Below, piece after piece: positions 1-9,045 of a stretch of 64,000 nucleotides of DNA; position 1 is the first letter of the stretch, and every line of letters begins with the position of its first letter. The position numbers were made by a program, and so were the translations under genes. The notes beneath the pieces were generated by a model. The model ran no database searches, was not told where the DNA came from, and was given only the letters and a program-made list of their open reading frames with translations. The stretch spans positions 1-64,000 of the forward strand of contig NZ_JABBFO010000007.1 of the NCBI RefSeq assembly GCF_018494035.1, read 5' to 3'. Origin of the DNA: Rosenbergiella australiborealis. Lineage in GTDB: Bacteria; Pseudomonadota; Gammaproteobacteria; Enterobacterales; Enterobacteriaceae.

Positions 1-73
1 TCAGAAGTGAAACGCCGTAGCGCCGATGGTAGTGTGGGGTCTCCCCATGCGAGAGTAGGGAACTGCCAGGCAT
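1..73 (+). rRNA. rrf: 5S ribosomal RNA, 3' part
   Basis: The first 73 bases match the 3' two thirds of enterobacterial 5S rRNA, including the GAAACGCCGTAGCGCC segment and the closing GGGAACTGCCAGGCAT. The 5' end lies outside the window. It is the last rRNA gene of an operon whose distal tRNAs follow directly, the same arrangement as E. coli rrnC. Confidence 0.96.
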
Positions 74-130
74 CCAAATAAGACCGAAAGGTCATGACCA
101 CGCCCTTGACACGGTGCGGGAGAAACAAGC

Positions 131-149
131 AAAGTAGCAGTGCTACTTT
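131..149 (+). other. Hairpin in the 5S-tRNA-Asp spacer
   Basis: A 9-base arm AAAGTAGCA is followed after one base by its complement TGCTACTTT, so the inner bases form the loop. There is no T-tract, so it is not an intrinsic terminator. It probably guides processing of the polycistronic rRNA-tRNA precursor; that role is inferred from position. Confidence 0.45.
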
Positions 150-163
150 GAGACAGAATCGGT

Positions 164-240
164 GGAGCGGTAGTTCAGTTGGTTAGAATACCTGCCTGTC
201 ACGCAGGGGGTCGCGGGTTCGAGCCCCGTCCGTTCCGCCA
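164..240 (+). tRNA. aspT: tRNA-Asp (anticodon GUC)
   Basis: This is a 77-nt cloverleaf. The acceptor GGAGCGG pairs with CCGTTCC, the anticodon stem is CCTGC/GCAGG with GTC at 198-200, the T-arm contains GGTTCGAGCC, and CCA is encoded. It sits between 5S rRNA and tRNA-Trp, as in E. coli rrnC-aspT-trpT. Confidence 0.97.
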
Positions 241-247
241 CTTATTT

Positions 248-323
<76 letters not shown>

Positions 324-330
324 GAAAGTA

Positions 331-362
331 AAATCCTTTACTCATGTAAAGGATTTTTTTTT
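331..362 (+). terminator. Intrinsic terminator of the rRNA-tRNA operon
   Basis: AAATCCTTTAC and GTAAAGGATTT form an 11-bp stem around a TCAT loop and run into a tract of T. Confidence 0.92.
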
Positions 363-444
363 GCCTAAAATTTACTTATCTCACTACTTCACTGAATCAA
401 AATGAGGTGTTATCCGCTTTATTGTCACGTATAACACCCTGTGG

Positions 445-1269
445 CTAATCTATTGTTACTGGAATTTTCATTAACTGCTTTAATTCTTGCAGATGATCAC
501 TATTTTGTAGCCAGACAGCATAGAGAGTTCTGGGTATCAGCGGTGAGTTCTCGACTTTGACAAGATCAGGGTAAAATTCACCCCAGTAATCGGGAAGAAA
601 TGCACAGCTATTCGTTGAGCCAAGTAACTCCCGAGCTATATTTGCCGAGGTCGTTGTTAAAAGATAGGTATCATCAATTTCGGCAAGATATTCATCGTGA
701 TATTGAAAATCGGCCCCCCATTCTACTTTTATATAACGACTTTTCCCTTCTTCTGGGCTATTTTTGGACCGAAATAATGCCAAATTTAAGGATCCGATTG
801 CCTGGCTGTTAAGCTCGTCCATTTTAGGGGCCTCCGTGGTGATCAATAGATCTAACTGCCGCTCGTGTATTTGTTTCACAAGTAAATGTCGTTGAGCCAC
901 TCTAGCCTCTATATGAAGCTCATCATACTCTGCATACAGCTTTTTAAGCCAAGCGGTAAGGTAGGCCTCCCATAGAGCCGTACTCGCGCCTACAGAGATT
1001 TCATGGTGTTGTAATGCTAATGCGACATCTTTCTTTGCTTGTGCCCACGTTGACATTAGCGCATCAGCATATGGCCTTAATTTTTCGCCTGCTGTCGTTA
1101 ATCGTATATTATTCCGATGGCGTGTAAATAAACTGACACCGAGTTGATTTTCTAATTGTCTTATTCGGAAGCTCACGGCTGATTGTGTGAGATAGAGTGC
1201 TTCAGCTGCACGGCCAAAGTGTCGTGTACGGCTAACTTCCAAAAAAGTTTTGAGTAATTCAGTGTCCAC
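445..1269 (-). CDS. hdfR: LysR-type regulator HdfR
   Basis: A 274-residue LysR-type transcription regulator, close to the usual 279. The N-terminal winged helix-turn-helix (about residues 3-62, starting [19 protein letters not shown]) is almost identical to E. coli HdfR, which represses flagellar flhDC. The effector-binding half from about residue 90 is more diverged but keeps the [12 protein letters not shown] segment. It is divergent from maoP across a 121-bp spacer, the E. coli arrangement. Identity is firm. The flagellar role is known for the family and nothing in the window tests it. Confidence 0.93.
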   Translation of the reverse strand: MDTELLKTFLEVSRTRHFGRAAEALYLTQSAVSFRIRQLENQLGVSLFTRHRNNIRLTTAGEKLRPYADALMSTWAQAKKDVALALQHHEISVGASTALWEAYLTAWLKKLYAEYDELHIEARVAQRHLLVKQIHERQLDLLITTEAPKMDELNSQAIGSLNLALFRSKNSPEEGKSRYIKVEWGADFQYHDEYLAEIDDTYLLTTTSANIARELLGSTNSCAFLPDYWGEFYPDLVKVENSPLIPRTLYAVWLQNSDHLQELKQLMKIPVTID

Positions 1270-1314
1270 AGTACTTCTCCAAAATATTTTATCGTTTCAA
1301 TTTAAATCTTTTGT

Positions 1315-1343
1315 TTTACACTTTGTCAAGCCTAACTAATACT
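1315..1343 (+). promoter_or_regulatory. Probable maoP promoter
   Basis: TTTACA (1315-1320) and AATACT (1338-1343) are separated by 17 bases, about 48 bases before the maoP start. They lie in the hdfR-maoP divergent spacer. The maoS site described near maoP in E. coli could not be identified by eye. Confidence 0.45.
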
Positions 1344-1390
1344 CCGCGGCATGAACTACACAGCTATTAATAGAAGCAGGAGCGTGTTAT

Positions 1391-1729
1391 ATGGCGGAGA
1401 GCTTTGTAACTACCCACCGTTTTTTTGATAATAAGCACTACCCACGTGGATTTTCCCGTCATGGGGATTTCACAATTAAAGAGGCTCAGCTTCTAGAACG
1501 TTTCGGTTTTGCTATGAATGAACTCGATTTGGCAAAGCGTGAACCTGTTACAGAAGAAGAGCAACAATTTATTGAAGTTTGCCGTGGTCAACGTTCTGCA
1601 TCGACTGAGGCAGAAAAAGTTTGGTCTAAGTATATGTCACGAATTAAACGCCCTAAGCGTTTTCATACTTTATCAGGTGGTAAACCACAAATGGATACGG
1701 TTGAAGACTATACTGACAGCGATGATTAG
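1391..1729 (+). CDS. maoP: Macrodomain Ori organisation protein MaoP
   Basis: 112 residues, exactly the E. coli MaoP (YifE) length, with the family sequence throughout: an N-terminal [19 protein letters not shown] block, a charged middle and an acidic tail ending YTDSDD. MaoP acts with a cis site to organise the Ori macrodomain of the chromosome. A GCAGGAG ribosome site precedes the ATG. In this strain the natural 3' terminator has been split by an IS4-type remnant (1748-2225), so transcripts should now end at the hairpin inside that element. Confidence 0.94.
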   Translation: MAESFVTTHRFFDNKHYPRGFSRHGDFTIKEAQLLERFGFAMNELDLAKREPVTEEEQQFIEVCRGQRSASTEAEKVWSKYMSRIKRPKRFHTLSGGKPQMDTVEDYTDSDD

Positions 1730-1739
1730 AAAAAGGCCC

Positions 1740-1747
1740 ACTCTTGT
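1740..1747. repeat. Target-site duplication, left copy
   Basis: ACTCTTGT lies immediately before the left inverted repeat. The same eight bases recur at 2226-2233 directly after the right inverted repeat. Confidence 0.85.
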
Positions 1748-1798
1748 AGTAATGCCGATCAGTTAAGGATCACTTGAACGATTCAATCGCTGTGCAAC

Positions 1799-1832
1799 AA
1801 TCCGGAAATGTTCTTCGTTTCCGGATTTTTTT
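1799..1832 (+). terminator. Intrinsic terminator inside the IS remnant
   Basis: AATCCGGAAA and TTTCCGGATT form a 10-bp stem followed by a T-tract, just before the transposase start codon. It probably shielded the transposase from outside transcription and now likely serves as the maoP terminator. Confidence 0.85.
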
Positions 1833-2188
1833 ATGCGCATTGCTCAAGCTCTTGATCTTGTTTCCCATTACGACTCTACCCGTAACCCTCTGACTTCTCT
1901 AGGCGATTTACTCGATCTCGAACTCACCTCCCAGTATTTGGCCGAATCCGGCTCTGTCACGTTACGTAAACGGGTCTCTCATTGGAAATGAGGGGCTAGT
2001 GCATCATTGGTATGGCACTCGAACGCGAAGAACCCTTCACCAAATCGTTAATGACCCATCAAGGAGCATCACCGGGTCGTATCCCAGAATTATTGCGTAA
2101 TCTGGAGGCTATGGGACAGTGGGTGAAACTGCTGATAAGAAGGGAGAGAGCCTTTCCGAGAGTGGTGAAGGTATCCAAAAGCGTATGA
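1833..2188 (+). pseudogene. Broken IS4-family transposase (InsG-like)
   Basis: The frame from the ATG at 1833 gives 52 residues beginning MRIAQALDLVSHYDSTRNPL and ending in TGA at 1989-1991. This matches the InsG N-terminus. After a shift near 1975 the similarity continues in another frame, with TAG at 1997-1999, through IGMALEREEP. It then jumps straight to the transposase C-terminus (QGASPGRIPELLRNLEAMGQ and RRERAFPRVVK) and stops at 2186-2188. Roughly 320 internal residues, including the DDE catalytic core, are missing. A frameshift, a nonsense codon and a large deletion together make it non-functional. Confidence 0.9.
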
Positions 2189-2225
2189 AAAAAGCTAGTC
2201 AGGGGCTTAACTGATCGGCATTACT

Positions 2226-2233
2226 ACTCTTGT
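2226..2233. repeat. Target-site duplication, right copy
   Basis: ACTCTTGT, identical to 1740-1747, is followed by GGGCTTTTTT, the 3' arm of the original maoP/yifB terminator. Confidence 0.85.
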
Positions 2234-2241
2234 GGGCTTTT

Positions 2242-3756
2242 TTAATTATAAAAATGAGTCAAATAGTGAATGATTCTATCTGTATAACGATAGCTCAATG
2301 CTTCTTGAAGGGAATGTCTTGTTATTGTTGTTTCACCGTTAAGATCAGTAATCGTCCGAGCAACCTGAATAATGTGGAGAACGGACCGAGGTGATAAAAG
2401 GAATTTTTCATAATAGTTGTTTAACCATGCTCTATCACTTTCAGTAATAGGGCAGTAAAAATTTACTTCACTAGAACACAGTCGTGCATTTTCTTTTCCT
2501 TGTCGTTCCATCTGCTTATGTCGTGCCAAACTCACTCTCTCTCGAACACATTTTCCAGACTCTTCTTTTAATGTAAGTCGTTTTTCAACTGGACTCGAAA
2601 CCTCTACAGACAGTTGAAAGCGATCAATAAGCGCCGCAGAAAGTCTTTCCAAGCTTTTATCTATGGAATGTTTTTTTCTTTGATCTTTGGTCTGTGAATG
2701 TATTTGGACAAAAGGAAAGTTCATGGCTGCGATTAAATGGAATTTCGCAGGATAAGTAACCTGTTTTTTTGCTCTCGATAGCAGTACAGAGCCTTTTTCC
2801 AATGGTGTTCTTAAGGCCTCCAGTGTCTTCTTATCAAACTCCATCAATTCATCTAAAAAGAGTACACCTTGGTGAGCTAAGGTTATTTCACCCACTGACA
2901 GCGGTTGTGTCGTACCAATGAGTCCTGCCGGGGTAATACTGTGATGAGGTGATCGAAAAGGTCGTGAGAGCGGAAAGACTAAATGGCTGCTCAGTAAATT
3001 TGAAACTTCTGCAATCGCTATTTTCTCATCATTAGTCAGTGGAGGAAGTAATCCAGCTAAGCAGTTGGCTAATGTTGTTTTTCCAGTCCCAGGTGGGCCG
3101 CCCATAAGAAGGCTATGCCCTCCTGCAGCGGCTATTTCTATTGCGCGCTTAGCATGCTGTTGCCCAATAATCGTTTCTAAGTCATTTTTATAGAGTGGTG
3201 TGGCGTCTGTCTTAATGAAATCAGGGCGATGTGGGCGCAAAAGAGTATCACCTTGAATATAGCGACAGACTTGCTTGAGGTCGTCTGCAAAGAAAATAGC
3301 ATCTTGGTTAAAAGCTATGTCAGGGTTATAGAATTCACTCGCAACAATTATATGATGGTTTGAATCCGGTGCTGCAAGAAGGGCAGAAATCGTACCTTTA
3401 CATCCATTCAGCGTACCATCTAAAGAGAGTTCTCCATAAAACTCATAGTGGCTGAGAGATAGGGGGTTAACTTGTCCTGATGCTACAAGGACTGCAATAG
3501 CGATAGGTAAATCGTAACCGTATCCTTCTTTAATACAATCGCTGGGTGTAAGACTTAGTGTAATTTTTCTTGCTGGGAAGTGATAACCGCTATTAATGAT
3601 TGCGCTCCGAACGCGAGCTCTAATACCTCGGGTTATTGAGTCAGAGAGCCCTACCAAGGTAAAGCCAGGTAATCCTTTACTAATGTCGATCTCCACCGTA
3701 ACGAGAAGAGTTGAGATTCCTGTTAATGCCCGGGTAAAAACTTCCGCAAGTGCCAT
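2242..3756 (-). CDS. yifB: YifB/ComM-family AAA+ ATPase, diverged
   Basis: 504 residues from the ATG at 3756, which has GAGGG upstream; an in-frame start at 3789 is less likely. The N-terminal half is the Lon-protease-like fold of Mg-chelatase-type ATPases. The C-terminal half carries Walker A GPPGTGKTT (about residue 220), the PFRSPHHS motif, and Walker B VLFLDEL. In ComM, the homologue, this family drives branch migration during transformation. Position between maoP and ilvL matches E. coli. Oddity: after AAMN the usual P-[CS]-P-[CT]-G and the following conserved Cys are absent and replaced by unrelated sequence, and LPEF is LMEF. It may be an altered or decaying enzyme. Confidence 0.88.
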   Translation of the reverse strand: MALAEVFTRALTGISTLLVTVEIDISKGLPGFTLVGLSDSITRGIRARVRSAIINSGYHFPARKITLSLTPSDCIKEGYGYDLPIAIAVLVASGQVNPLSLSHYEFYGELSLDGTLNGCKGTISALLAAPDSNHHIIVASEFYNPDIAFNQDAIFFADDLKQVCRYIQGDTLLRPHRPDFIKTDATPLYKNDLETIIGQQHAKRAIEIAAAGGHSLLMGGPPGTGKTTLANCLAGLLPPLTNDEKIAIAEVSNLLSSHLVFPLSRPFRSPHHSITPAGLIGTTQPLSVGEITLAHQGVLFLDELMEFDKKTLEALRTPLEKGSVLLSRAKKQVTYPAKFHLIAAMNFPFVQIHSQTKDQRKKHSIDKSLERLSAALIDRFQLSVEVSSPVEKRLTLKEESGKCVRERVSLARHKQMERQGKENARLCSSEVNFYCPITESDRAWLNNYYEKFLLSPRSVLHIIQVARTITDLNGETTITRHSLQEALSYRYTDRIIHYLTHFYN

Positions 3757-3902
3757 GTTTCGTTTCCCTCTTTTTTGACAGTATGCCAAGAAAATTTAGT
3801 TTTCTTGAGTAACATATCCATTGTTGGGATACGTCTCGAAAAAAATATTCACAATTCAATGCGGTTTTTTCTTGTAAAGAATTGGAGGGTTTATTTGATA
3901 AT

Positions 3903-3915
3903 AATCAAAATGTTA
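3903..3915 (+). promoter_or_regulatory. IHF binding site upstream of ilvL
   Basis: AATCAAAATGTTA fits the IHF consensus WATCAA-N4-TTR at every defined position. Its centre is about 87 bases before the start inferred from the ilv promoter. E. coli has an activating IHF site at a similar distance before ilvGMEDA. Confidence 0.6.
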
Positions 3916-3960
3916 ATGAAAGTTTCTTATTATTTTGCTATTGGATGCAATAAAAAAACG

Positions 3961-3988
3961 TTGCAATATAGATAAAAACTATGATAAC
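3961..3988 (+). promoter_or_regulatory. Probable ilvLGMEDA promoter
   Basis: TTGCAA (3961-3966) and GATAAC (3983-3988) are 16 bases apart. A start near 3996 leaves about 36 nt before ilvL, close to the E. coli leader geometry. Both boxes are imperfect. Confidence 0.45.
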
Positions 3989-4031
3989 TCTGTAGGTATT
4001 GATTCGATTAAGATGAATAACTGAACCGATT

Positions 4032-4130
4032 ATGAAAGCCCTTTTACGAGTGATTAGCCTTATTCTCATTAGCGTGGTGGTGATTATTCTCCCATCCTGC
4101 GGGGCTGCGTTCGGAAGAGAAAAGGCTTAA
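4032..4130 (+). CDS. ilvL: ilv operon leader peptide
   Basis: A 32-codon frame starting MKALLRVISLILISVVVIIL and ending GREKA, the same length and pattern as E. coli IlvL. It holds 14 Leu, Ile or Val codons, including the run VVVIIL. Ribosome stalling on these codons when any of the three charged tRNAs is scarce prevents formation of the terminator at 4153-4190 and lets RNA polymerase continue into ilvG. Confidence 0.95.
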   Translation: MKALLRVISLILISVVVIILPSCGAAFGREKA

Positions 4131-4152
4131 CAATCAAGTCTTAATCAAAAGA

Positions 4153-4190
4153 AACCCCCCGCACTTAACAGTCCGGGGGTTTTTTTTTGG
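4153..4190 (+). terminator. ilv attenuator terminator
   Basis: A C-run (4155-4160) pairs with a G-run (4175-4179) and is followed by nine T. It lies 23 bases after the ilvL stop and about 90 before ilvG, the standard attenuator position. Confidence 0.93.
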
Positions 4191-4277
4191 GTCAAACATA
4201 ACAAAACAATAAAATCTGAGGCTACAGAATAATTAGCATAAAATTCTGTACAACCTAAAAATAACAGAGGTTTAATA

Positions 4278-5924
4278 ATGACTGGAGCACAATGGGTAGT
4301 TCACGCCCTACGAGGACAGGGTATCAAAACAGTTTTTGGTTATCCCGGTGGGGCCATCATGCCTGTCTACGATGCGCTTTATGACGGAGGTGTTGAACAT
4401 TTGCTATGTCGTCATGAGCAAGGGGCCGTCATTGCTGCCATTGGTTATGCTAGGGCTACAGGTAAAACGGGTGTTTGTATCGCAACCTCGGGCCCAGGTG
4501 CCACGAATCTTATTACAGGCCTTGCCGATGCCATGATGGATTCAGTCCCAATTGTCGCCATTACGGGACAAGTCTCTACTGCGGTGATTGGTACTGACGC
4601 CTTCCAAGAAATTGACGTGCTAGGGCTATCACTTGCTTGTACTAAACACAGCTTTATGGTCCAACGTGCTGAAGAACTGCCACAAATTCTAGCTGATGCT
4701 TTTGCTATAGCCCAATCAGGACGTCCAGGGCCAGTTCTTGTGGATATTCCGAAAGATATTCAAATGGGAATGTCGGACTTTCAGCCAGTTTTAAGTACTG
4801 TGCTGCAAGAAAATAATCCCTTTCACGGATCGTTAAATGAAGCTAAAGCATTACTTCAAAATGCTAAAAAACCCATTGTTTATGTCGGGGGGGGAGTTGG
4901 TATGGCAGGAGCTGTACCTGAATTACGTGAGTTCCTCTCGGCGACCTCTCTTCCCTCCGTTTGTACGCTGAAAGGCTTAGGTTCTGTTTCACAACATAAC
5001 CCGTACTATTTGGGTATGTTAGGGATGCATGGGAGTAAAGCGGCAAACTTAGCCGTCCAAGAAAGCGATTTACTTATTGCCGTGGGCGCCCGTTTTGATG
5101 ACAGAGTGACTGGAAAATTGGATACCTTTGCACCTCACGCAGCCGTTATCCATATTGATATCGATCCTGCTGAGTTAAATAAATTACGTCGCGCACATGT
5201 TGGTTTGCAGGGGGACCTAAAGAGCCTGTTACCCCAGTTAACTTGTGACCTTTCTCTTACCCCTTGGTTAGCGCATATTGGTAAACTGAAAAGCGATAAT
5301 GTTCCTGACTACGATCATCCAGGATCACCGATCTACGCTCCGGCGTTATTAAAAAAACTTGCAGAAAAAATGCCTAACAATACGGTTGTTACTACCGATG
5401 TTGGGCAACACCAGATGTGGGCAGCACAACACATGACATTCAGTCAGCCAGAGAATTTCATTACGTCAAGTGGATTAGGAACGATGGGATTTGGGCTTCC
5501 GGCTGCACTTGGTGCACAAGTCGCCCGCCCAGAAGACACTATTGTTTGCGTCTCTGGAGACGGTTCCATCATGATGAACATTCAGGAACTCGGCACGCTA
5601 AAACGTAAGCAATTACCAGTAAAAATTTTACTGTTAGATAACCAACGCCTGGGGATGGTTCGCCAATGGCAACAACTGTTCTTTGAAGAGCGTTATAGCG
5701 AAACATTATTGACTGATAACCCAGACTTTTTAATGTTAGCACGAGCTTTTGATATCCCGGGTAAAACCATCAGCACAAAAGATGAAATTGATGCGGCACT
5801 TGATGAATTCTTAAATGCGCCGACAGCTTATTTTTTACATGTTCAGATCGATGAAAACGAAAATGTCTGGCCTCTAGTCCCGCCTGGAGCGAGCAATACT
5901 CATATGATGGAGAAAAGCGCATGA
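4278..5924 (+). CDS. ilvG: Acetolactate synthase II large subunit
   Basis: 548 residues, full length. It condenses pyruvate with pyruvate or 2-oxobutyrate to acetolactate or acetohydroxybutyrate, the first common step of valine and isoleucine synthesis, using thiamine diphosphate. The catalytic Glu47 sits in RHEQGA. The C-terminal ThDP motif starts [12 protein letters not shown]. Unlike E. coli K-12, whose ilvG is frameshifted, this copy is intact, so a valine-resistant isozyme should be made. Its stop overlaps the ilvM start (ATGA), which suggests translational coupling to its regulatory subunit. Confidence 0.97.
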   Translation: MTGAQWVVHALRGQGIKTVFGYPGGAIMPVYDALYDGGVEHLLCRHEQGAVIAAIGYARATGKTGVCIATSGPGATNLITGLADAMMDSVPIVAITGQVSTAVIGTDAFQEIDVLGLSLACTKHSFMVQRAEELPQILADAFAIAQSGRPGPVLVDIPKDIQMGMSDFQPVLSTVLQENNPFHGSLNEAKALLQNAKKPIVYVGGGVGMAGAVPELREFLSATSLPSVCTLKGLGSVSQHNPYYLGMLGMHGSKAANLAVQESDLLIAVGARFDDRVTGKLDTFAPHAAVIHIDIDPAELNKLRRAHVGLQGDLKSLLPQLTCDLSLTPWLAHIGKLKSDNVPDYDHPGSPIYAPALLKKLAEKMPNNTVVTTDVGQHQMWAAQHMTFSQPENFITSSGLGTMGFGLPAALGAQVARPEDTIVCVSGDGSIMMNIQELGTLKRKQLPVKILLLDNQRLGMVRQWQQLFFEERYSETLLTDNPDFLMLARAFDIPGKTISTKDEIDAALDEFLNAPTAYFLHVQIDENENVWPLVPPGASNTHMMEKSA

Positions 5925-6184
5925 ATCAGCACCAAATCACCATTGCTGCCAGTTATCGGCCTGAAGCGCTAGAGCGTATTCTGAGGGTTGTTCGACACCG
6001 TGGTTTCGAGATTAAGGCGATGCAAATGGTACAGACATCGGGGCCAGAACAGATCAACATTGAAATGACAGTCGCCAGTAACCGTGGTATTGAGTTACTT
6101 TCGACCCAGCTAACAAAATTAATGGACGTTGACAGCGTTAACGTCACGCATAACGAAACACAACAAATACGCGCACAGTCGTAA
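5921..6184 (+). CDS. ilvM: Acetolactate synthase II small subunit
   Basis: 87 residues, one ACT domain beginning [20 protein letters not shown]. IlvM stabilises and activates IlvG. It overlaps ilvG by four bases and is followed after 12 bases by ilvE, in the standard order. Length and sequence match the family. Confidence 0.95.
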   Translation: MNQHQITIAASYRPEALERILRVVRHRGFEIKAMQMVQTSGPEQINIEMTVASNRGIELLSTQLTKLMDVDSVNVTHNETQQIRAQS

Positions 6185-6196
6185 AGGACAGAGATA

Positions 6197-7126
6197 ATGA
6201 GCACAAAAAAAGCGGAATTCATTTGGTTTAATGGTGAAATGGTAAAATGGGAAGAGGCGAAGGTGAGCGTCATGTCTCATGCCCTCCATTACGGCACTTC
6301 TGTGTTTGAAGGCGTTCGTTGTTATGATTCGCACAAAGGGCCAGTGGTATTTCGTCACCGTGAACATATGAAGCGTCTCCACGATTCTGCGAAGATTTAT
6401 CGTTTCCCTATCAAACAATCTGTTGATGAACTAATGGAAGCGTGTCGTGAAGTTCTGCGTAAAAACAATCTTAAAAGCGCTTATATTCGTCCTTTAGCGT
6501 TTGTCGGTGATGTGGGACTTGGTGTTAATCCTCCCGATGGCTTTAGCATGGATGTCATTATCGCAGCCTTTCCGTGGGGAGCGTACCTAGGGGCAGAGGC
6601 ATTGGAGCAGGGAATTGATGCAATGGTGTCCTCTTGGAACCGTGTTGCACCGAACACCCTTCCTACCGCAGCTAAAGCAGGAGGAAACTACTTATCATCA
6701 CTGTTAGTGGGTAGCGAAGCGCGCCGTCATGGTTATCAAGAAGGTATTGCCTTAGATACGCAAGGTTATATCTCAGAAGGGGCTGGAGAAAACCTATTTG
6801 AAGTAAAAGATGGCATATTATTTACACCGCCTTTTACTTCTTCAGCATTACCGGGGATTACACGTGATGCCATCATCACACTGGCTAAGTCTTTAGGGAT
6901 TGAAGTGCGTGAACAAGTCTTATCACGTGAGTCGCTCTATCTTGCTGATGAGGTCTTTATGTCAGGAACTGCGGCTGAAATTACACCGGTAAGAAGTGTT
7001 GATGGTATCACTGTCGGTGCTGGTAAACGTGGTCCAGTTACTGAACGTATTCAGCAAGCCTTCTTTGGTTTATTTACCGGTGAAACGGAAGATAAATGGG
7101 GCTGGTTAGATCCTATTAACGCGTAA
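6197..7126 (+). CDS. ilvE: Branched-chain amino acid aminotransferase
   Basis: 309 residues, the usual length. A fold-type IV PLP enzyme that makes the last step of valine, isoleucine and leucine synthesis by transferring the amino group from glutamate. The PLP lysine lies in the AKAGGNYLSS segment (about residue 160), and the C-terminal phosphate-binding GTAAEITPV is intact. The start has an AAAGGACAG ribosome site. A hairpin with a T-tract follows before ilvD. Confidence 0.97.
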   Translation: MSTKKAEFIWFNGEMVKWEEAKVSVMSHALHYGTSVFEGVRCYDSHKGPVVFRHREHMKRLHDSAKIYRFPIKQSVDELMEACREVLRKNNLKSAYIRPLAFVGDVGLGVNPPDGFSMDVIIAAFPWGAYLGAEALEQGIDAMVSSWNRVAPNTLPTAAKAGGNYLSSLLVGSEARRHGYQEGIALDTQGYISEGAGENLFEVKDGILFTPPFTSSALPGITRDAIITLAKSLGIEVREQVLSRESLYLADEVFMSGTAAEITPVRSVDGITVGAGKRGPVTERIQQAFFGLFTGETEDKWGWLDPINA

Positions 7127-7142
7127 ACATCATTCATTTTAT

Positions 7143-7178
7143 AACGGGCAGGCCATGCCCGTTTTTGTTTTTATTTGG
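7143..7178 (+). terminator. Hairpin with T-rich tail between ilvE and ilvD
   Basis: AACGGGCA and TGCCCGTT form an 8-bp stem around GGCCA, followed by TTTGTTTTTATTT. It has the form of a weak intrinsic terminator inside the operon and could reduce ilvD and ilvA expression relative to ilvGME, or protect a processed 3' end. Confidence 0.65.
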
Positions 7179-7190
7179 AGTAGATAGAGC

Positions 7191-9041
7191 ATGCCTAAGT
7201 ACCGTTCTGCAACAACCACCCACGGCCGTAATATGGCTGGCGCTCGTGCCTTATGGCGCGCAACAGGAATGACGGATGACGATTTTGGGAAACCGATTAT
7301 TGCCGTCGTTAACTCCTTTACCCAATTTGTTCCAGGCCATGTACATTTACGTGATCTTGGTAAACTGGTTGCGGAACAAATTGAAGCCGCTGGTGGTGTT
7401 GCTAAAGAATTTAACACCATTGCGGTTGACGATGGTATCGCGATGGGGCACGGAGGTATGCTTTATTCTCTCCCTTCCCGTGAACTGATCGCCGATTCGG
7501 TCGAGTATATGGTTAATGCCCATTGCGCTGACGCGATGGTCTGTATTTCCAACTGTGACAAAATCACTCCCGGAATGTTAATGGCGTCAATGCGCTTAAA
7601 CATTCCAGTGATCTTCGTTTCAGGAGGCCCGATGGAAGCGGGTAAAACCAAACTCTCTGATCAGATCATTAAACTCGATCTTGTCGATGCAATGATCCAA
7701 GGTGCGAATCCAAATGTGAGTGATGCGGACAGTGAACAGATTGAGCGTTCGGCGTGCCCGACCTGTGGCTCTTGCTCTGGAATGTTTACTGCGAACTCAA
7801 TGAACTGTCTTACCGAAGCATTGGGCCTCTCTCAACCAGGTAATGGTTCATTACTGGCTACGCATGCTGACCGCGAACAACTTTTCATTAATGCAGGGAA
7901 ACGGATTGTTGAGTTAACCAAACGCTATTATGAGCAAGATGATAGTAGTGCGTTGCCACGTAATATCGCTTCCAAAGCTGCGTTTGAAAATGCAATGACG
8001 CTAGATATCGCAATGGGGGGATCCACGAATACCGTATTGCATCTACTTGCTGCGGCACAAGAGGGAGATATTGATTTTGATATTTCCGATATCGATCGCT
8101 TATCGCGACAAGTCCCGCATTTATGTAAAGTTGCTCCTAGTACTCAAAAATATCATATGGAAGATGTTCACCGTGCCGGTGGAGTGATAGGTATCCTTGG
8201 GGAGCTTGATCGTGCAGGGCTACTTAAAACCGACGTACCGAATGTCCTTGGCTCAACGTTAAAAGAGACCTTAGCGCAGTATGACATCATGCTGACCGAA
8301 GACGATGCAATTAAAACCATGTATCGAGCAGGGCCGGCAGGTATTCGTACCACTAAAGCTTTTTCACAGTCTTGCCGGTGGGACACCTTGGATGACGACC
8401 GTCAAAATGGCTGTATTCGTGAACGCCAATACGCGTTTTCACAAGATGGCGGACTTGCGGTACTTTACGGTAATCTGGCGGAAAAGGGATGTATCGTTAA
8501 AACGGCAGGTGTAGACGAAGAAATCCTGACATTCCGTGGTCCAGCAAAAGTCTACGAAAGCCAAGATGATGCTGTAGAAGCGATCCTTGGTGGAAAAGTT
8601 GTGGCGGGAGATGTTGTGGTCATTCGCTATGAAGGCCCTAAAGGCGGTCCAGGTATGCAAGAGATGCTTTATCCAACGACTTATTTAAAATCGATGGGTC
8701 TTGGAAAACAATGTGCGTTAATTACTGATGGTCGTTTCTCCGGTGGAACGTCAGGATTATCAATCGGGCATGTTTCTCCTGAGGCGGCAAGTGGTGGCAT
8801 TATTGCGCTGGTGGAAGAGGGCGATATGATCACTATTAATATTCCACAGCGTGGTATCACACTGGATATCAGTGATGAGGAGCTAGCCCAACGTCAAACG
8901 GCACAAACTCAACGTGGTGAACATGCTTACACTCCACACAATCGTCAACGCGAAGTCTCTTTTGCACTACGTGCTTATGCCTCTCTAGCAACGAGTGCGG
9001 ATAAAGGCGCGGTGCGTGATAAGAGTAAACTCGGGGGATAA
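7191..9041 (+). CDS. ilvD: Dihydroxy-acid dehydratase
   Basis: 616 residues, the family length. It dehydrates 2,3-dihydroxy-3-methyl acids to 2-oxo acids in valine and isoleucine synthesis, using an oxygen-sensitive Fe-S cluster. Conserved cysteine motifs are visible: CISNCDK near residue 120 and [18 protein letters not shown] near 190. The C-terminal [21 protein letters not shown] is intact. The stop is four bases before the ilvA start. Confidence 0.98.
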   Translation: MPKYRSATTTHGRNMAGARALWRATGMTDDDFGKPIIAVVNSFTQFVPGHVHLRDLGKLVAEQIEAAGGVAKEFNTIAVDDGIAMGHGGMLYSLPSRELIADSVEYMVNAHCADAMVCISNCDKITPGMLMASMRLNIPVIFVSGGPMEAGKTKLSDQIIKLDLVDAMIQGANPNVSDADSEQIERSACPTCGSCSGMFTANSMNCLTEALGLSQPGNGSLLATHADREQLFINAGKRIVELTKRYYEQDDSSALPRNIASKAAFENAMTLDIAMGGSTNTVLHLLAAAQEGDIDFDISDIDRLSRQVPHLCKVAPSTQKYHMEDVHRAGGVIGILGELDRAGLLKTDVPNVLGSTLKETLAQYDIMLTEDDAIKTMYRAGPAGIRTTKAFSQSCRWDTLDDDRQNGCIRERQYAFSQDGGLAVLYGNLAEKGCIVKTAGVDEEILTFRGPAKVYESQDDAVEAILGGKVVAGDVVVIRYEGPKGGPGMQEMLYPTTYLKSMGLGKQCALITDGRFSGGTSGLSIGHVSPEAASGGIIALVEEGDMITINIPQRGITLDISDEELAQRQTAQTQRGEHAYTPHNRQREVSFALRAYASLATSADKGAVRDKSKLGG

Positions 9042-9045
9042 GTCG

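Larger units (their letters stand above)
1748..2225 (+). mobile_element. IS4-type insertion sequence remnant, internally deleted
   Basis: A 478-bp element bounded by perfect 20-bp inverted repeats: AGTAATGCCGATCAGTTAAG at 1748-1767, and its complement at 2206-2225. The ends resemble IS4 termini, and the interior encodes only the first ~70 and last ~45 residues of an IS4 InsG-like transposase. An 8-bp target duplication flanks it. Joining the flanks restores GGCCCACTCTTGTGGGC followed by T residues, a bidirectional terminator for the convergent maoP and yifB. The element therefore landed in a hairpin loop. It cannot make transposase, but with intact ends it could be moved by an active relative. 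Confidence 0.9.

Noticed and set aside
600..812. 70-residue frame on the plus strand inside hdfR
   Set aside because: Fully antisense to a well conserved gene, with no ribosome site or family resemblance. Other antisense frames in the window were dropped for the same reason.
4278..5924. Frameshifted ilvG as in E. coli K-12
   Set aside because: The frame is intact for 548 residues and overlaps ilvM normally.
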